Positions 24,865 through 34,129 of a stretch of DNA of 64,000 nt are shown piece by piece. The stretch covers positions 124,001 through 188,000 of the forward strand of contig JAXMHH010000002.1 of assembly GCA_046346845.1 (NCBI GenBank), given 5' to 3'. The notes beneath the pieces are model-generated. The model was not told where the DNA came from. It did not search any database and saw nothing but the letters and a program-made list of their open reading frames with translations. The DNA comes from DSSB01 sp046346845 (GTDB lineage Bacteria; UBA10199; DSSB01). The position numbers and the translations under genes are program-made. Positions within the stretch are counted from its first letter, which is position 1. Each line of letters begins with the position of its first letter.

Positions 24865-26304
24865 TCAGTCTGTCAAAGGCGCTTTTCGGGCGGCCAGGGC
24901 TTGGACCATCTTCTGCTGGATGCCCCCGAAGCCGCCGTTGCTCATGAAGAGCAAGACGTCGCCGGGGCGCGCCTCCCTGCCGAGGGCGTCGATCATGGCC
25001 TCTACCCCCGAAAGGTGCCGGGCCCGCGCGACCGACGAACTCCGGTTGATCTCGGCCACCACCTGATCCACGTCCAGGACCTTCCCGCTCTTCACCTTTT
25101 CGGGCATGAAGACGTCGGCCACCAGGACCTGGTCGGCGGCGGCGAAGCTCGCCGGATAATCCCGCTGGAAGACGTCGCGCTTGCTGGAATTGCTGCGCGG
25201 CTCGAAGATGGCCCAGAGCCGGCGCTGGGGATATTTCTTGCGGACCGCCGCGATCGTCTCCTTCACGGCGGTGGGATGGTGGGCGAAGTCGTCTAACACC
25301 AAAATCCCGTCGACCTCGCCCAAGACGTCTTGCCGCCGCTTCACCCCTTGGAAGCTGGCGAGGCCCTCGCGGATCTCCTGCCAGCTCAAGCCCAGCCGCA
25401 TGCAGAGGGCCACCACGCCCAAGGCGTTGCTGACGTTGTGGGCGCCCGGGATCTCCCAGGCGACCTCGTGGTGGCAACACTCCTTGCCGTGTTCCCGAGT
25501 CACGACGCAAAACTTGGTCTTTTCCCCGGTTTCGAGGATCTCTCCAAAGTAATCGGCGCGGTCCCGGTACCGGGGATGCATCGCATAGGTCACTTGGTTC
25601 CCGGCGAAGGCGCCGGCCAATTCGGCGACGACCTCGAAATCGAGGTTGGCGACCAGGCCGCCGTCGCTGGGGATGATCGCCAAGAGACGCCGAAAGGCCG
25701 ACTTCACGTGCTCGAGGTCCTCGTAGATGTCCGCGTGGTCGAACTCGACGCTGGTCAGCAAGACCTGCTTCGGCTGGTAATGGAGAAACTTGGGTCCCTT
25801 GTCAAAGAAGGCGGTGTCGTACTCGTCGCCCTCCAGGACGAAATACTCGCCCTGCCCCAGCTTGAAATTGCTGCCGAAGTTCTTCGGAATGCCGCCGATG
25901 AAGAAGCTGGGGTCCTTGCCCGCGGACTGCAACACCCAGGCGAGCAGCGAGGCGGTGGTCGTCTTGCCGTGGGTCCCCGCCACTACCAGCGGCGTCTTGC
26001 CGGCGAGAAAAAATTTCGCCAGGGCCTGCGGCATCGAGAGGTGGGGGATGTCCTCGCTTAAGACCCGCTCCGCTTCGGGGTTGCCCCGCGAGATCGCGTT
26101 ACCCACGATGACGAGGTCCGGCTTGGCGTCCAAGTTTTGGGCGGCATAGGGACTGAAGATGGGGATGCCCGCCTGCTGCAGGATGGTGCTCATCGGCGGG
26201 TAGACGTTCTGGTCGCTGCCCTGCACCTCGTGCCCTCGGGCCTTGAGCATGCCGGCGAGGCTGGCCATGCCCGTCCCGCAGATGCCGATCAGGTGGATCT
26301 TCAT
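24865..26304 (-). CDS. mpl: UDP-N-acetylmuramate:L-alanyl-gamma-D-glutamyl-meso-diaminopimelate ligase
   Basis: Mpl ligates recycled murein tripeptide directly to UDP-MurNAc. The 479-residue protein has the Mur-ligase three-domain layout: an N-terminal Rossmann domain (IHLIGICGTGMASLAG), a P-loop GTHGKTTT at 110-117, a central domain with EGDEYDTAFFDKGPK (typical of Mpl rather than MurC) and HNVSNALG, and a C-terminal domain with DDFAHHPTAV and EPRSNSSKRDVF. I place the start at ATG 26304 (GGAAGGG just upstream); ATG 26316 is also possible. It is the last gene of an operon with ldcA and a serine hydrolase, all acting on murein peptides. Confidence 0.95.
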   Translation of the reverse strand: MKIHLIGICGTGMASLAGMLKARGHEVQGSDQNVYPPMSTILQQAGIPIFSPYAAQNLDAKPDLVIVGNAISRGNPEAERVLSEDIPHLSMPQALAKFFLAGKTPLVVAGTHGKTTTASLLAWVLQSAGKDPSFFIGGIPKNFGSNFKLGQGEYFVLEGDEYDTAFFDKGPKFLHYQPKQVLLTSVEFDHADIYEDLEHVKSAFRRLLAIIPSDGGLVANLDFEVVAELAGAFAGNQVTYAMHPRYRDRADYFGEILETGEKTKFCVVTREHGKECCHHEVAWEIPGAHNVSNALGVVALCMRLGLSWQEIREGLASFQGVKRRQDVLGEVDGILVLDDFAHHPTAVKETIAAVRKKYPQRRLWAIFEPRSNSSKRDVFQRDYPASFAAADQVLVADVFMPEKVKSGKVLDVDQVVAEINRSSSVARARHLSGVEAMIDALGREARPGDVLLFMSNGGFGGIQQKMVQALAARKAPLTD

Positions 26305-26335
26305 AGGCCCTTCCATACTCGAATTTTCGGAAAAG

Positions 26336-27409
26336 TCATCCGCGAATCGCCTCGGAGACCAGAAGGTCGTGGATTCTGGGCCGGAACTCCTTGATCGCCT
26401 CGTTGTCGCGGGAGGGATGCACCCGGTTGCTGAGCAGGATCACGTACTTCCCATCCGCGAAATCCAGCCAAAAACTGCAGCCGGTGAAGGCCAAGTGCCC
26501 CACCGAGGTCTTGGGGGCGAAATACTTTCCCGCCATGCTGCCCTCCGCGCTGACCGTGTCCCAGCCCAGCTTGCGCGGATCCTCGTGGTCGAAGGCCACC
26601 CAAAAGGCCTCCTGCGCGAGGAGCCGCCCGGCCCCGTGCCGGGCCGCCAAAATTTCGCGGAGGAAGAGCTCCAAATCCCCGGCGGTGCCGAAGAGCCCCG
26701 CGTGGCCGGCGGCGCCGCCCAGCACGTGGGCGTTGTCGTCGTGCACCTCCCCCCAGAGCAGTCGTCCCCGCCAGGGACAGACCTCGGTGGCAGCGATATC
26801 CTGCGGCACCACCCGGTCGGGATGGTGCAGAGGGTGGAACATCGTCCGCGTCATCCCGAGCGGGACCGCGACCTGGTCCCAAAACAAGCCTTCCAAACGT
26901 CGGCCCTCCACCTCTTCCAGCAAGAAACCCAAGAGCATGAAACCCAGGTCGCTGTAGATCCGGCGCTCGCCGGGCGGGGCCTCGAGCGGCGTCGCGGCGA
27001 GCTGCGTCAGATAAAATTCTTTCACCTGCTCGTAGGTCCAGCCCTTGCCCCGCGCCGTTTCGAAGAGCGGCAGCCAGGCCGGCAGGCCCGAGACGTGCTG
27101 CAGGAGGTGACGCACCGTCAGCGACTCCTTGCGCCGAAACTCAGGCAGGTAATCCTGCAGCTGGGCCTCGAGGTCGAGCCGCTTGGCCTGCCAGGCGAGC
27201 AGGCAGAGCGTCGCGGTGGCGACCGGCTTGGTGAGCGAGGCGATGTCGAAGAGGGTGAACTCGCTCACCGCCCGAACCTCCGGATCGTGGCTCACCGTCC
27301 CGAAGGCGCCCCGATACAGGCAATGCCCTCCCCGGCCCACGAGGGCCTGGGCCCCGCTGAACACCTTTTGCTGAATGGCCTCTTGAAAGGCCGCCGCGAT
27401 CTTATCCAC
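26336..27409 (-). CDS. serine hydrolase of the class C beta-lactamase / DD-peptidase fold
   Basis: A 357-residue protein from the GTG at 27409, which overlaps the ldcA stop as GTGGATAA; a TTG at 27430 is also in frame. The beta-lactamase-family nucleophile motif is SLTK (Ser58, Lys61), a YSD motif replaces Y-x-N, and HLAFTG near residue 280 corresponds to the third motif. No signal peptide is present, so it is probably cytoplasmic. Lying between ldcA and mpl, it may trim or hydrolyse recycled muropeptides. Esterase activity is the alternative for this family. Confidence 0.85.
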   Translation of the reverse strand: MDKIAAAFQEAIQQKVFSGAQALVGRGGHCLYRGAFGTVSHDPEVRAVSEFTLFDIASLTKPVATATLCLLAWQAKRLDLEAQLQDYLPEFRRKESLTVRHLLQHVSGLPAWLPLFETARGKGWTYEQVKEFYLTQLAATPLEAPPGERRIYSDLGFMLLGFLLEEVEGRRLEGLFWDQVAVPLGMTRTMFHPLHHPDRVVPQDIAATEVCPWRGRLLWGEVHDDNAHVLGGAAGHAGLFGTAGDLELFLREILAARHGAGRLLAQEAFWVAFDHEDPRKLGWDTVSAEGSMAGKYFAPKTSVGHLAFTGCSFWLDFADGKYVILLSNRVHPSRDNEAIKEFRPRIHDLLVSEAIRG

Positions 27410-28334
27410 CGGCCAAGGCGCCTTCTGCAAAGATCAGGGCGGGGCGATCCGCGTCGAGGGTCACCCGCACCCCGAAGGGGATGGTCCAAGAATCCTCGAT
27501 GTGGCCCGAGGGAAAGCCAAAGACGATGGGGACCTGCAGGTCCGCCAGGAGGTCGAGCAAGAGGTCCATGATGACGGAAGGCTGGTCATGGGCGTCCTTC
27601 AAGGGCCCGAAGACGATGCCGCGAACGCCCTGCAGCAAGCCCGCGAGACGCAGGTGGGTCAGCATCCGGTCGATGGAGTAGAGCTTCTCCCCCACATCCT
27701 CCAAATACAGAATCCCGCCCTCCGTCTTCAGTTGATAGGGGGTACCGAGGGAGCAGACGATGAGCGAGAGGCAACCGCCGAGGAGGCGGCCTTCCGCCCG
27801 CCCGGGATGGAGGGTGACCAGGCCCTCCGGCTGCAGGGCGCCCAAGGGCGCGGGATCGCAGAGACTGCGCAGCAGCGAGGCCTGGCCCGGCGGGGCCATC
27901 CGCTCGCCGATGTCCTTGGCGACCACCGGCCCCTGGAAGGTCACCCAGCCCCAACGCTGCTGGGCGAAATTCAAGAGCGAGGTGATATCGGAGTAGCCCA
28001 TCAGGATCTTCGGCGGCAGGTCGTTGGGCAGGCTTTCGAGCAGGGGAAGGAGGCGCATCGAGCCGTAGCCGCCCCGCGCGGTGAAGATCGCGCGCACCCG
28101 ATCGTCGAGCAGCCATTCCTTCAGCTCCGCGAACCGGCGCGCGTCATCGCCGGCCAAGAAACGTTTTTTCGAAAAGATATCCTCCCGGTACCGGACCCGG
28201 AAACCCAGGGCTTCGAGGCGGGCGACGCCTTGGAGGAAGGCCTCGCGGTCGAAGCAACTGGCGGGCGCCGCGACGCCGATAGTGTCTCCCGGTCGCAGCG
28301 GCGGGGCTTTGCGGAGGCTGGGCGGTGGAGACAT
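27402..28334 (-). CDS. ldcA: LD-carboxypeptidase (murein tetrapeptide carboxypeptidase)
   Basis: This 310-residue cytoplasmic S66-family peptidase removes the terminal D-Ala from recycled murein tetrapeptide, making the tripeptide that Mpl uses. Ser115 lies in MGYSDIT after the GGYGSMR loop, the Glu lies in YLEDVGE (about 215), and the His lies in SGHIEDSWTIPFG (about 284), forming the Ser-Glu-His triad. It starts the ldcA-hydrolase-mpl operon, overlapping the next gene by 8 bases. A divergent promoter region of 85 bases separates it from the lipoyl-like gene. Confidence 0.95.
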   Translation of the reverse strand: MSPPPSLRKAPPLRPGDTIGVAAPASCFDREAFLQGVARLEALGFRVRYREDIFSKKRFLAGDDARRFAELKEWLLDDRVRAIFTARGGYGSMRLLPLLESLPNDLPPKILMGYSDITSLLNFAQQRWGWVTFQGPVVAKDIGERMAPPGQASLLRSLCDPAPLGALQPEGLVTLHPGRAEGRLLGGCLSLIVCSLGTPYQLKTEGGILYLEDVGEKLYSIDRMLTHLRLAGLLQGVRGIVFGPLKDAHDQPSVIMDLLLDLLADLQVPIVFGFPSGHIEDSWTIPFGVRVTLDADRPALIFAEGALAGG

Positions 28335-28419
28335 GCCCTATTCATAACGCGAAGCCCGACCCGCATACAGGAATATTTATTGCGTGCAGGCCGGAATCGC
28401 CGCGTGTTAAAATTTCGCA

Positions 28420-28779
28420 ATGAGCGTTTATTGCACCCTGCTCTTTTCGCGCGAGGCCACCGGACAGGCCCGGCTGAAGCAATGGCTGATGAAGATGGGC
28501 TCCGAGCTGCATGCCGGCGACCCCCTCTTTTCCTATGAAGCCGGGGATCGATCGGGACGTTTCCAGAGCCCGGGCGCCGGGATCCTCAAGGTCTACCTGC
28601 TGCGCGAAGGGGAGACCCTTTCGCCGGGGACCGAGGTCGCGGTGCTCCACATGCCCGAGGCCCAGGCCCAAGACCTGGAGCGGCGCGGGCTCGGCAAGAT
28701 CCTCACGCCCGAAGAGCTCAAATCCACCCTCGAGCACGCCGAGGCGGCCAGCATCCGCCTCCCTCCCGAAGAACTTTAA
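28420..28779 (+). CDS. lipoyl/biotinyl-domain-like protein lacking the attachment lysine
   Basis: A 119-residue protein. Residues about 5-77 have the layout of a lipoyl (biotinyl_lipoyl) domain: KMGSELHAGDPLFSYEAGD, then SPGAGILKVYLLREGETLSPGTEVAVL. The hairpin that normally carries E-x-D-K has D43-R44, so the modified lysine is replaced by arginine. Residues 80-119 are a helical extension, like a linker or peripheral-subunit-type segment. The gene lies 37 bases upstream of lipA in the same direction and is probably in one operon. A role as a lipoyl-pathway accessory or regulatory decoy is a guess; a degenerate carrier is the conservative reading. Confidence 0.75.
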   Translation: MSVYCTLLFSREATGQARLKQWLMKMGSELHAGDPLFSYEAGDRSGRFQSPGAGILKVYLLREGETLSPGTEVAVLHMPEAQAQDLERRGLGKILTPEELKSTLEHAEAASIRLPPEEL

Positions 28780-28816
28780 TCTAGACACCTCCACCCCGGG
28801 GTGCTTGACTGTGGGC

Positions 28817-29719
28817 ATGAAGCCCACCTGGCTGAAGTCCAAAATCCCCAGCGGAAAGAACTATTTTCAGCTTCAGGCCCTGCTGCGGGAGCTCAAATTG
28901 CACACCGTCTGCGAGGAGGCCCATTGCCCCAATGTCGCCGACTGCTGGGAACGCCAGACCGCCACCGTGATGATCATGGGCGACATCTGCACCCGTAGCT
29001 GTGGCTTTTGCGCGGTGCAAACCGGCAAACCCCTGGCCCTCGATCGGGAGGAGCCGGGCCACGTCGCCGAGGCCATCTCCCGATTGAATTTAAAACACGT
29101 GGTCATCACCTCGGTGGACCGAGATGATCTACCGGATGGTGGCGCCGCCCATTTCGCCGCGACGATCCGCGAGGTGAAGGCACGCTGCCCACAGACCCAA
29201 GTCGAGGTCTTGATTCCGGATTTTCGCGGCAAGGGCGACGCGCTCGACTTGATCTTCGCGGCCCAGCCCCACATCCTCAACCATAACCTCGAGACAGTGG
29301 CTTCGCTGCAAAAGACCGTCCGTCCCCAGGCCAACTACGAGCGCTCCCTCGAGGTGCTCAGCCTGGCGGCGGAGGCCGGCCTGGTCAATAAGAGCGGCCT
29401 GATGTTGGGCCTGGGCGAAAGCGAGGCGGAGTTGGGCCAAGCCCTGCGCGACCTGCGGGAGATCGGCAAGGTCGCCATCCTCACCCTCGGACAATACCTG
29501 CAGCCCAGCCCCAAGCACCTCGAGGTTCAGCGCTACGTCAGCCCCGCGGAGTTCGCCAACTGGGCGAAATTCGCCGAGTCCTTGGGATTTCAGTACGTGG
29601 CCAGCGGCCCCTTGGTGCGCAGCTCCTACCATGCCGACGAGGCGGCGCGGCACTTTGCGGCCCCCGACGCGGCAAATCCCGCCTCCCCTCCCGAACTCAC
29701 GCAGCGCGTCGAAGGCTAA
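28817..29719 (+). CDS. lipA: lipoyl synthase
   Basis: LipA inserts two sulfurs into octanoyl groups on carrier proteins using radical SAM chemistry and a sacrificial auxiliary [4Fe-4S] cluster. All family hallmarks are present: auxiliary-cluster Cys32, Cys37 and Cys43 in CEEAHCPNVADCW, radical SAM Cys58, Cys62 and Cys65 in CTRSCGFC, and the C-terminal RSSY (about 268-271) whose Ser binds the auxiliary cluster. The 300-residue protein starts at ATG 28817. A longer reading from 28511 overlaps the upstream gene in another frame. LipB is not in the window. Confidence 0.97.
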   Translation: MKPTWLKSKIPSGKNYFQLQALLRELKLHTVCEEAHCPNVADCWERQTATVMIMGDICTRSCGFCAVQTGKPLALDREEPGHVAEAISRLNLKHVVITSVDRDDLPDGGAAHFAATIREVKARCPQTQVEVLIPDFRGKGDALDLIFAAQPHILNHNLETVASLQKTVRPQANYERSLEVLSLAAEAGLVNKSGLMLGLGESEAELGQALRDLREIGKVAILTLGQYLQPSPKHLEVQRYVSPAEFANWAKFAESLGFQYVASGPLVRSSYHADEAARHFAAPDAANPASPPELTQRVEG

Positions 29720-29791
29720 AAAAACCGCTGACAACTTCCTAAGCGGCTCCGCGATAAGGCCCTGTTCGTCGGGGGCCCACGACGGAGCCCC

Positions 29792-32700
29792 ATGTCCCCT
29801 CCTTTTTTTAATTTTAATCGCCGGCTGCCGGCGCTCCGGACCTTGGCGGCATTGGACCACCTGAGTCCTGCCCGGCCGGAAACGGAGACGGCCCCCCTCG
29901 AGGTGCAGCGCGGCATCGGGCTCAGCAGCTTCACCAACCAGGCTCAGGCGGAGAGCCACGATTTTCCTGCCAGCATTAATATTTCCGTTTTCCGCGGCCA
30001 GGCCCGCGAAGGCAACATGGCGGCCTACGCCACGGTGCTAAATTTTTACGCCTTGCAACTCCAATCGGCGAGCGAACCAGAGCACCAGGCGGAGATTCGC
30101 CGAGATGCCCTAATTTGGAGCGAAGAGGCGCTCCGCGCCATCGTCGCAGCTCCCGGTTTTGAACGGGACCGGGTCCGTTACCTCTACGATTGCGTCTTAG
30201 CCTTGGGATCGATCTTGGCTCGCGAGAGCCGTAGCGAAATTCCTGCCCTGGAACGAGACTTGCTGCTTCGTTACTTCATTCAGATTCGGGCCGGCATCGA
30301 GCGGCATCGCATCGACTGCGAGCAACACCCCGAATACGACCCCATCCCTGACTACTTCGAAACCTATGCCCGCGGCGAACAGGCCTTGCTGCAAGGCAAT
30401 GCCTCCGAGGCCCTTGCCGCCTTTCTGGAGACTCGTCGCGCCATCCAAGGCATGGAGGGCAGCGGCACTTTCCGCAGCCGGGTCCTGAACGGAGCGGAGT
30501 ACGCGATCCTCGCCATGCAAAACGACAGCTCGGGGGCCTTTTTGGAAAATCTCCGGAGCCGCTGGAACCTGGATCTTTTGGCGATGTTCGACCAAATCGA
30601 CGGGGGAACCACGGCCGAGGCACAATCCCTGAGCCTGATGGCCCTTGCCGCCGCCGAAACAGAATTGCGCGGAGCCAGCGCACGCGGCCTACTGGATTAT
30701 CTACAGGGCTTGCCTCGTTACAACGAATTAGAACGGGAAGGAATGCTCGACCTCCTGCAAAGACTTTACGAAGAGCGCCCACAGTTCCGCCAAGCCTGCG
30801 ATGCCCAGCTCCACCCCGCAGCGGGGACCAGGCCTCGGCAGATCGCGGAAACCCTGCTCCACCAAGCCGCCGCGGCCGCGGCGCGCATCCTCGCTCACGA
30901 AAATCAAGCTCCTTACGCCGCAGTCTTTGCGCAAGACCGCACCAATCGCCCGCTCTTCGAGGCCGTGGAGGGGCTTCGCAGTAGCCCACTTTTGACCGGA
31001 TCACTCCGCGATCTGCTCGGCCTCCCCCATGCGGAACCTAGGACTTTGGCGCAGAATCTGGTCGAATACGGTCCACTCGTCGAAGTGATGCTACGGAGCC
31101 TGCCCCAGGATCTTCAAAACCAGGCGGGTTTTGACCATTTTTTCCGAGCTATCCTTGCCGCGGCCAACGGAGGAACCAGCGAAGGGCGTCGGCAACGGCT
31201 GGAACAACCCCTGGAAGAATTGGTGGAAACCATGGGGGCCCTGGCTCGCGAGGAAGATCGCTACGGGCCAGCCTACGAAAATTTCTTTCGATCGCTGGCC
31301 GAGAGCTCGGAGGAAATCGCGACAGGAGTCCAACTCTCGAGCGCCTTGCGGAATCGCGCGAGGAATTTGCGTGCCTCGCTCCTCGACTTCAGCGGCCGTC
31401 GCTTGGTGCGCCACCTCCTTTCCGCCGATTCGCTCTTGAGCCTCGCCGGCGGGATCGCGCTGACCGAACTGATGCCCATCGGCATCCTCCGCTACGCGCG
31501 AAACGGCGGTTTGTGGATGCGCACCGGCCGACTCACCTGGCAATCGGAACTGGCCGTGGGGCTCGGCGTCGGCGTCGCCATGTCCACGGTCGGAGGCATC
31601 CATCACCTGGCCACTTTCCCTCGACCCTGGCGCGAAGAGTTGCCGCGCATCTTGCCGGCCCTGGCACTCAATACCTTGCTCAGCAGTGCCGCGATGGGCG
31701 GGGCCATGGTCTCCGGCAGGGTGGGGCGGGCCATGTTCCTGGAACAGGAAAGAAGCATGCCTTTGGTCGCCCAACACCTGGGCGTCCGAATCTGGACAAC
31801 GGGCACGGGAGGCTTGATGCAGCTCGGCGCCGGCGCGCTGGGCCAAGGCATCCTCACCGGCAGGTGGGAGACGCCCAACCGTGAGACCGCCGCGGAGACC
31901 TTCCTCAATATGCTGCTCTGGGATCTTGGGTCCGCAGGCCTACGCCGGATTGGAAACCGCCTTTGGTGGCGCGCCCAACTGGGCCCTCAGGTAACCGGGA
32001 GGATCGGAGATTTGGCCGAGGCGATGACGGCCCGCAACCGGTGGCTTGCCCAATCGCCGGCGGAACGGCTCGGACTGGAAAATTATTTGGGGCGTCGCCA
32101 GGCCTCCCGGGAAGGCTTGCAGGAGATCATCGATGGCATGGGCGAGGGCCTGGAGCCTTACTGGAACGAGGGGCAGATCGCCTTTCGACGCAGCAGCCCA
32201 AGCCTTCGCGGGCAAGGCCCTGATGCGGTCGCCACGCCCGACGAGGCCGCTCCCGTGGAACAAAGGGTCAGCGATGAAGTCTACAATGTCCCTTTTGAGG
32301 CGCTGCAACGCCTCTGGAACCTGCCGATGCGCTCCCTGCCGCGCGAGATCCTGAGCAGCCCCATCCTGCGCCCCATCCATCGGGTGCAGGTTGGGCCGCA
32401 TGAATTTTTCTTAAGCCGAATTTTCGAGACCGAAAGCGAGAATGGCACTCGACGCCGCTACGCCCTGGCCTTGGTCCCCGTAGTGGTCGACGGGCAAGCC
32501 GTCTTGAAACGCCGCTTTTTCTATACTTCCAATTCCGATGCCGGCGCCTGGCGCTGTTCCCCCTTTGCAATGGGGGATGGCCACCTCATGAAAGGCGTCG
32601 GCCGTCACTATACGCAGGAGACGCAGCCGGTCTGGGAAATCAGCGAAGCTCTGCATCGCCTCGAGAACGAAGGGCCCCTGCCTTACGTTCTTCCCGAGGA

Positions 32701-33388
32701 AGAGCTCCACCGCTACATCTCGATCGCTAGCCCAGCGCTCGGCGAGGAAGGCATTAGGACCATGACCGCGGGTTTCACCGAGGAAGTGGAATTCCCCCGG
32801 GTCGTGGGTATTACTCAACTGGGACGAATCCAGCCCGGAAGGGCCTTCGCCCTGCCGCGTGGTTGGGGTTGGGGCCACCATCCCAACGTGGAGCAAACCT
32901 TGCAGGACATCCGCAACCTGGCATGGCCGGAGGGCTTCCTACCCGACTTTAATCAGAGTCCAGCGCGCCAATTGGTCCAGGAACACAGTCTCTTGGGACG
33001 GGTGACCTTCCGCGAATATCGCGGCGGCTACGCCAGGGACCGAGAATCAGGAAGAAACCGTCCCCTCGTCTGGGTGATGGGCGAGGACTCGCGGGGCCGG
33101 GCTTGGGTACGGCATCTTTATTTCGCGGATAGTCCGGTCAATTCTTACGGCGTCCATTCCGAAATCATCGACTCCGGAATTCTAACTTCCAAGCCCTTGG
33201 AATACCGTTCCCTAGCCGGGCAATTGGAACCACCCTACGCCCGCTCTTTCAACGACGAGTACGTCGACATTAGTCCGGCGCTGACTTTGCTGGAACCGAT
33301 CCGGCAATACCGCGCCGCCCGCGGTTTAGGCTTACTCCTGACCGAAGCGAATACCCCCACCATTCGCGAACGACCGGATCAAGAATAG
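29792..33388 (+). CDS. giant protein: helical arrays, hydrophobic module and duplicated C-terminal domain
   Basis: A 1198-residue protein with no signal peptide. Residues about 60-520 are helical, TPR-like (for example YFETYARGEQALLQGNASEA). Residues about 540-705 form a Gly/Ala-rich hydrophobic module (LLSLAGGIALTELMPIG, GLGVGVAMSTVGGIHHL, W-R-EELPRILPALAL, LGAGALGQGIL). Its GIH-L and W...PRIL motifs match the DAGK-like giant, and its final part matches the 50972-53155 protein. Residues about 826-1198 hold two similar beta-rich units, with FYTSNSDAGAWRC (about 909) and LYFADSPVNSYGVHSE (about 1108) at equivalent points. I know no named family for either part. Location and function are unknown. 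Its 3' end overlaps the convergent CPBP gene by 10 bases. Confidence 0.82.
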   Translation: MSPPFFNFNRRLPALRTLAALDHLSPARPETETAPLEVQRGIGLSSFTNQAQAESHDFPASINISVFRGQAREGNMAAYATVLNFYALQLQSASEPEHQAEIRRDALIWSEEALRAIVAAPGFERDRVRYLYDCVLALGSILARESRSEIPALERDLLLRYFIQIRAGIERHRIDCEQHPEYDPIPDYFETYARGEQALLQGNASEALAAFLETRRAIQGMEGSGTFRSRVLNGAEYAILAMQNDSSGAFLENLRSRWNLDLLAMFDQIDGGTTAEAQSLSLMALAAAETELRGASARGLLDYLQGLPRYNELEREGMLDLLQRLYEERPQFRQACDAQLHPAAGTRPRQIAETLLHQAAAAAARILAHENQAPYAAVFAQDRTNRPLFEAVEGLRSSPLLTGSLRDLLGLPHAEPRTLAQNLVEYGPLVEVMLRSLPQDLQNQAGFDHFFRAILAAANGGTSEGRRQRLEQPLEELVETMGALAREEDRYGPAYENFFRSLAESSEEIATGVQLSSALRNRARNLRASLLDFSGRRLVRHLLSADSLLSLAGGIALTELMPIGILRYARNGGLWMRTGRLTWQSELAVGLGVGVAMSTVGGIHHLATFPRPWREELPRILPALALNTLLSSAAMGGAMVSGRVGRAMFLEQERSMPLVAQHLGVRIWTTGTGGLMQLGAGALGQGILTGRWETPNRETAAETFLNMLLWDLGSAGLRRIGNRLWWRAQLGPQVTGRIGDLAEAMTARNRWLAQSPAERLGLENYLGRRQASREGLQEIIDGMGEGLEPYWNEGQIAFRRSSPSLRGQGPDAVATPDEAAPVEQRVSDEVYNVPFEALQRLWNLPMRSLPREILSSPILRPIHRVQVGPHEFFLSRIFETESENGTRRRYALALVPVVVDGQAVLKRRFFYTSNSDAGAWRCSPFAMGDGHLMKGVGRHYTQETQPVWEISEALHRLENEGPLPYVLPEEELHRYISIASPALGEEGIRTMTAGFTEEVEFPRVVGITQLGRIQPGRAFALPRGWGWGHHPNVEQTLQDIRNLAWPEGFLPDFNQSPARQLVQEHSLLGRVTFREYRGGYARDRESGRNRPLVWVMGEDSRGRAWVRHLYFADSPVNSYGVHSEIIDSGILTSKPLEYRSLAGQLEPPYARSFNDEYVDISPALTLLEPIRQYRAARGLGLLLTEANTPTIRERPDQE

Positions 33389-34017
33389 AGGCTGTAAAGA
33401 TTATTGGCGAAATGTGCGAGAATGCAGAGCGCCAGATTATTGCGCCAGTTTCTCAGGCAACCCAAATACACCCCGAGCATAAAATAATAGATGAAATACC
33501 AAGGGTTGACGTGGGCGATCGCGAAGAAAAGCGCGGTGAGCAGGATTCCCTTCCAGGGCCCGAAGCTCGAGACCATCATGGCCTGGAGCAGGCCGCGAAA
33601 AAACAGTTCCTCGCAGACGGCCGGCACCAGGGCCAGGACCGCGAATTTCAGGACGGTGTCGAACCAGGTCTCCCGCTTCATCAGGGTCTCGTAAAAGGTC
33701 TGCACGCTCTGGGGAAGCGGCCAAATCTTGGTCTGATACTCCACCAACAGGGCGATCGGCACGATCACCAGGGCCGTGAAGAGCAATACCAATAGCACTT
33801 CTTGGAAATGCGGCTTGCGGAGGGGAAAGGTCTTCTTCAGGGACAAGCCGGTCAGCTGGGCGTAAAGCACGCCGGGCAGGGCCAGGATAAAGATCTCGTT
33901 GATGCTGATCCCCAAAAGTCCGTAACGGAACTGCAAGAGGCCGCCCACGGAGAGGTATAAGGCTACGAGGAAGCAATAAAGCGCGAAGGCCTGGGTGGCG
34001 CGGGTGCTTTTTTCCAT
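33379..34017 (-). CDS. CPBP-family intramembrane metalloprotease
   Basis: A 212-residue protein from the ATG at 34017; the longer frame from 34233 lacks support and overlaps the region before hisG. About six hydrophobic segments carry the CPBP (CAAX protease and bacteriocin-processing) signatures: EELFFRG, FFAIAHVNP and a C-terminal LAHFANN. These supply the Glu-Glu and His residues of the intramembrane active site. The proposed myxosortases that process MYXO-CTERM tails belong to this family, and three such tails are encoded in this window, so it is a candidate partner. Other roles in this large family remain possible. Confidence 0.88.
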   Translation of the reverse strand: MEKSTRATQAFALYCFLVALYLSVGGLLQFRYGLLGISINEIFILALPGVLYAQLTGLSLKKTFPLRKPHFQEVLLVLLFTALVIVPIALLVEYQTKIWPLPQSVQTFYETLMKRETWFDTVLKFAVLALVPAVCEELFFRGLLQAMMVSSFGPWKGILLTALFFAIAHVNPWYFIYYFMLGVYLGCLRNWRNNLALCILAHFANNLYSLYS

Positions 34018-34129
34018 AAGCCGGGACCCAGGGTGCTGAAAAAGGGCCGCCCCCACAAGGGATATTTTTCGAGGTGACAGGACGGCTGGTTTTGGTAAGA
34101 GGCTAGCCTCGCTTAAAAAGGACGGATTT

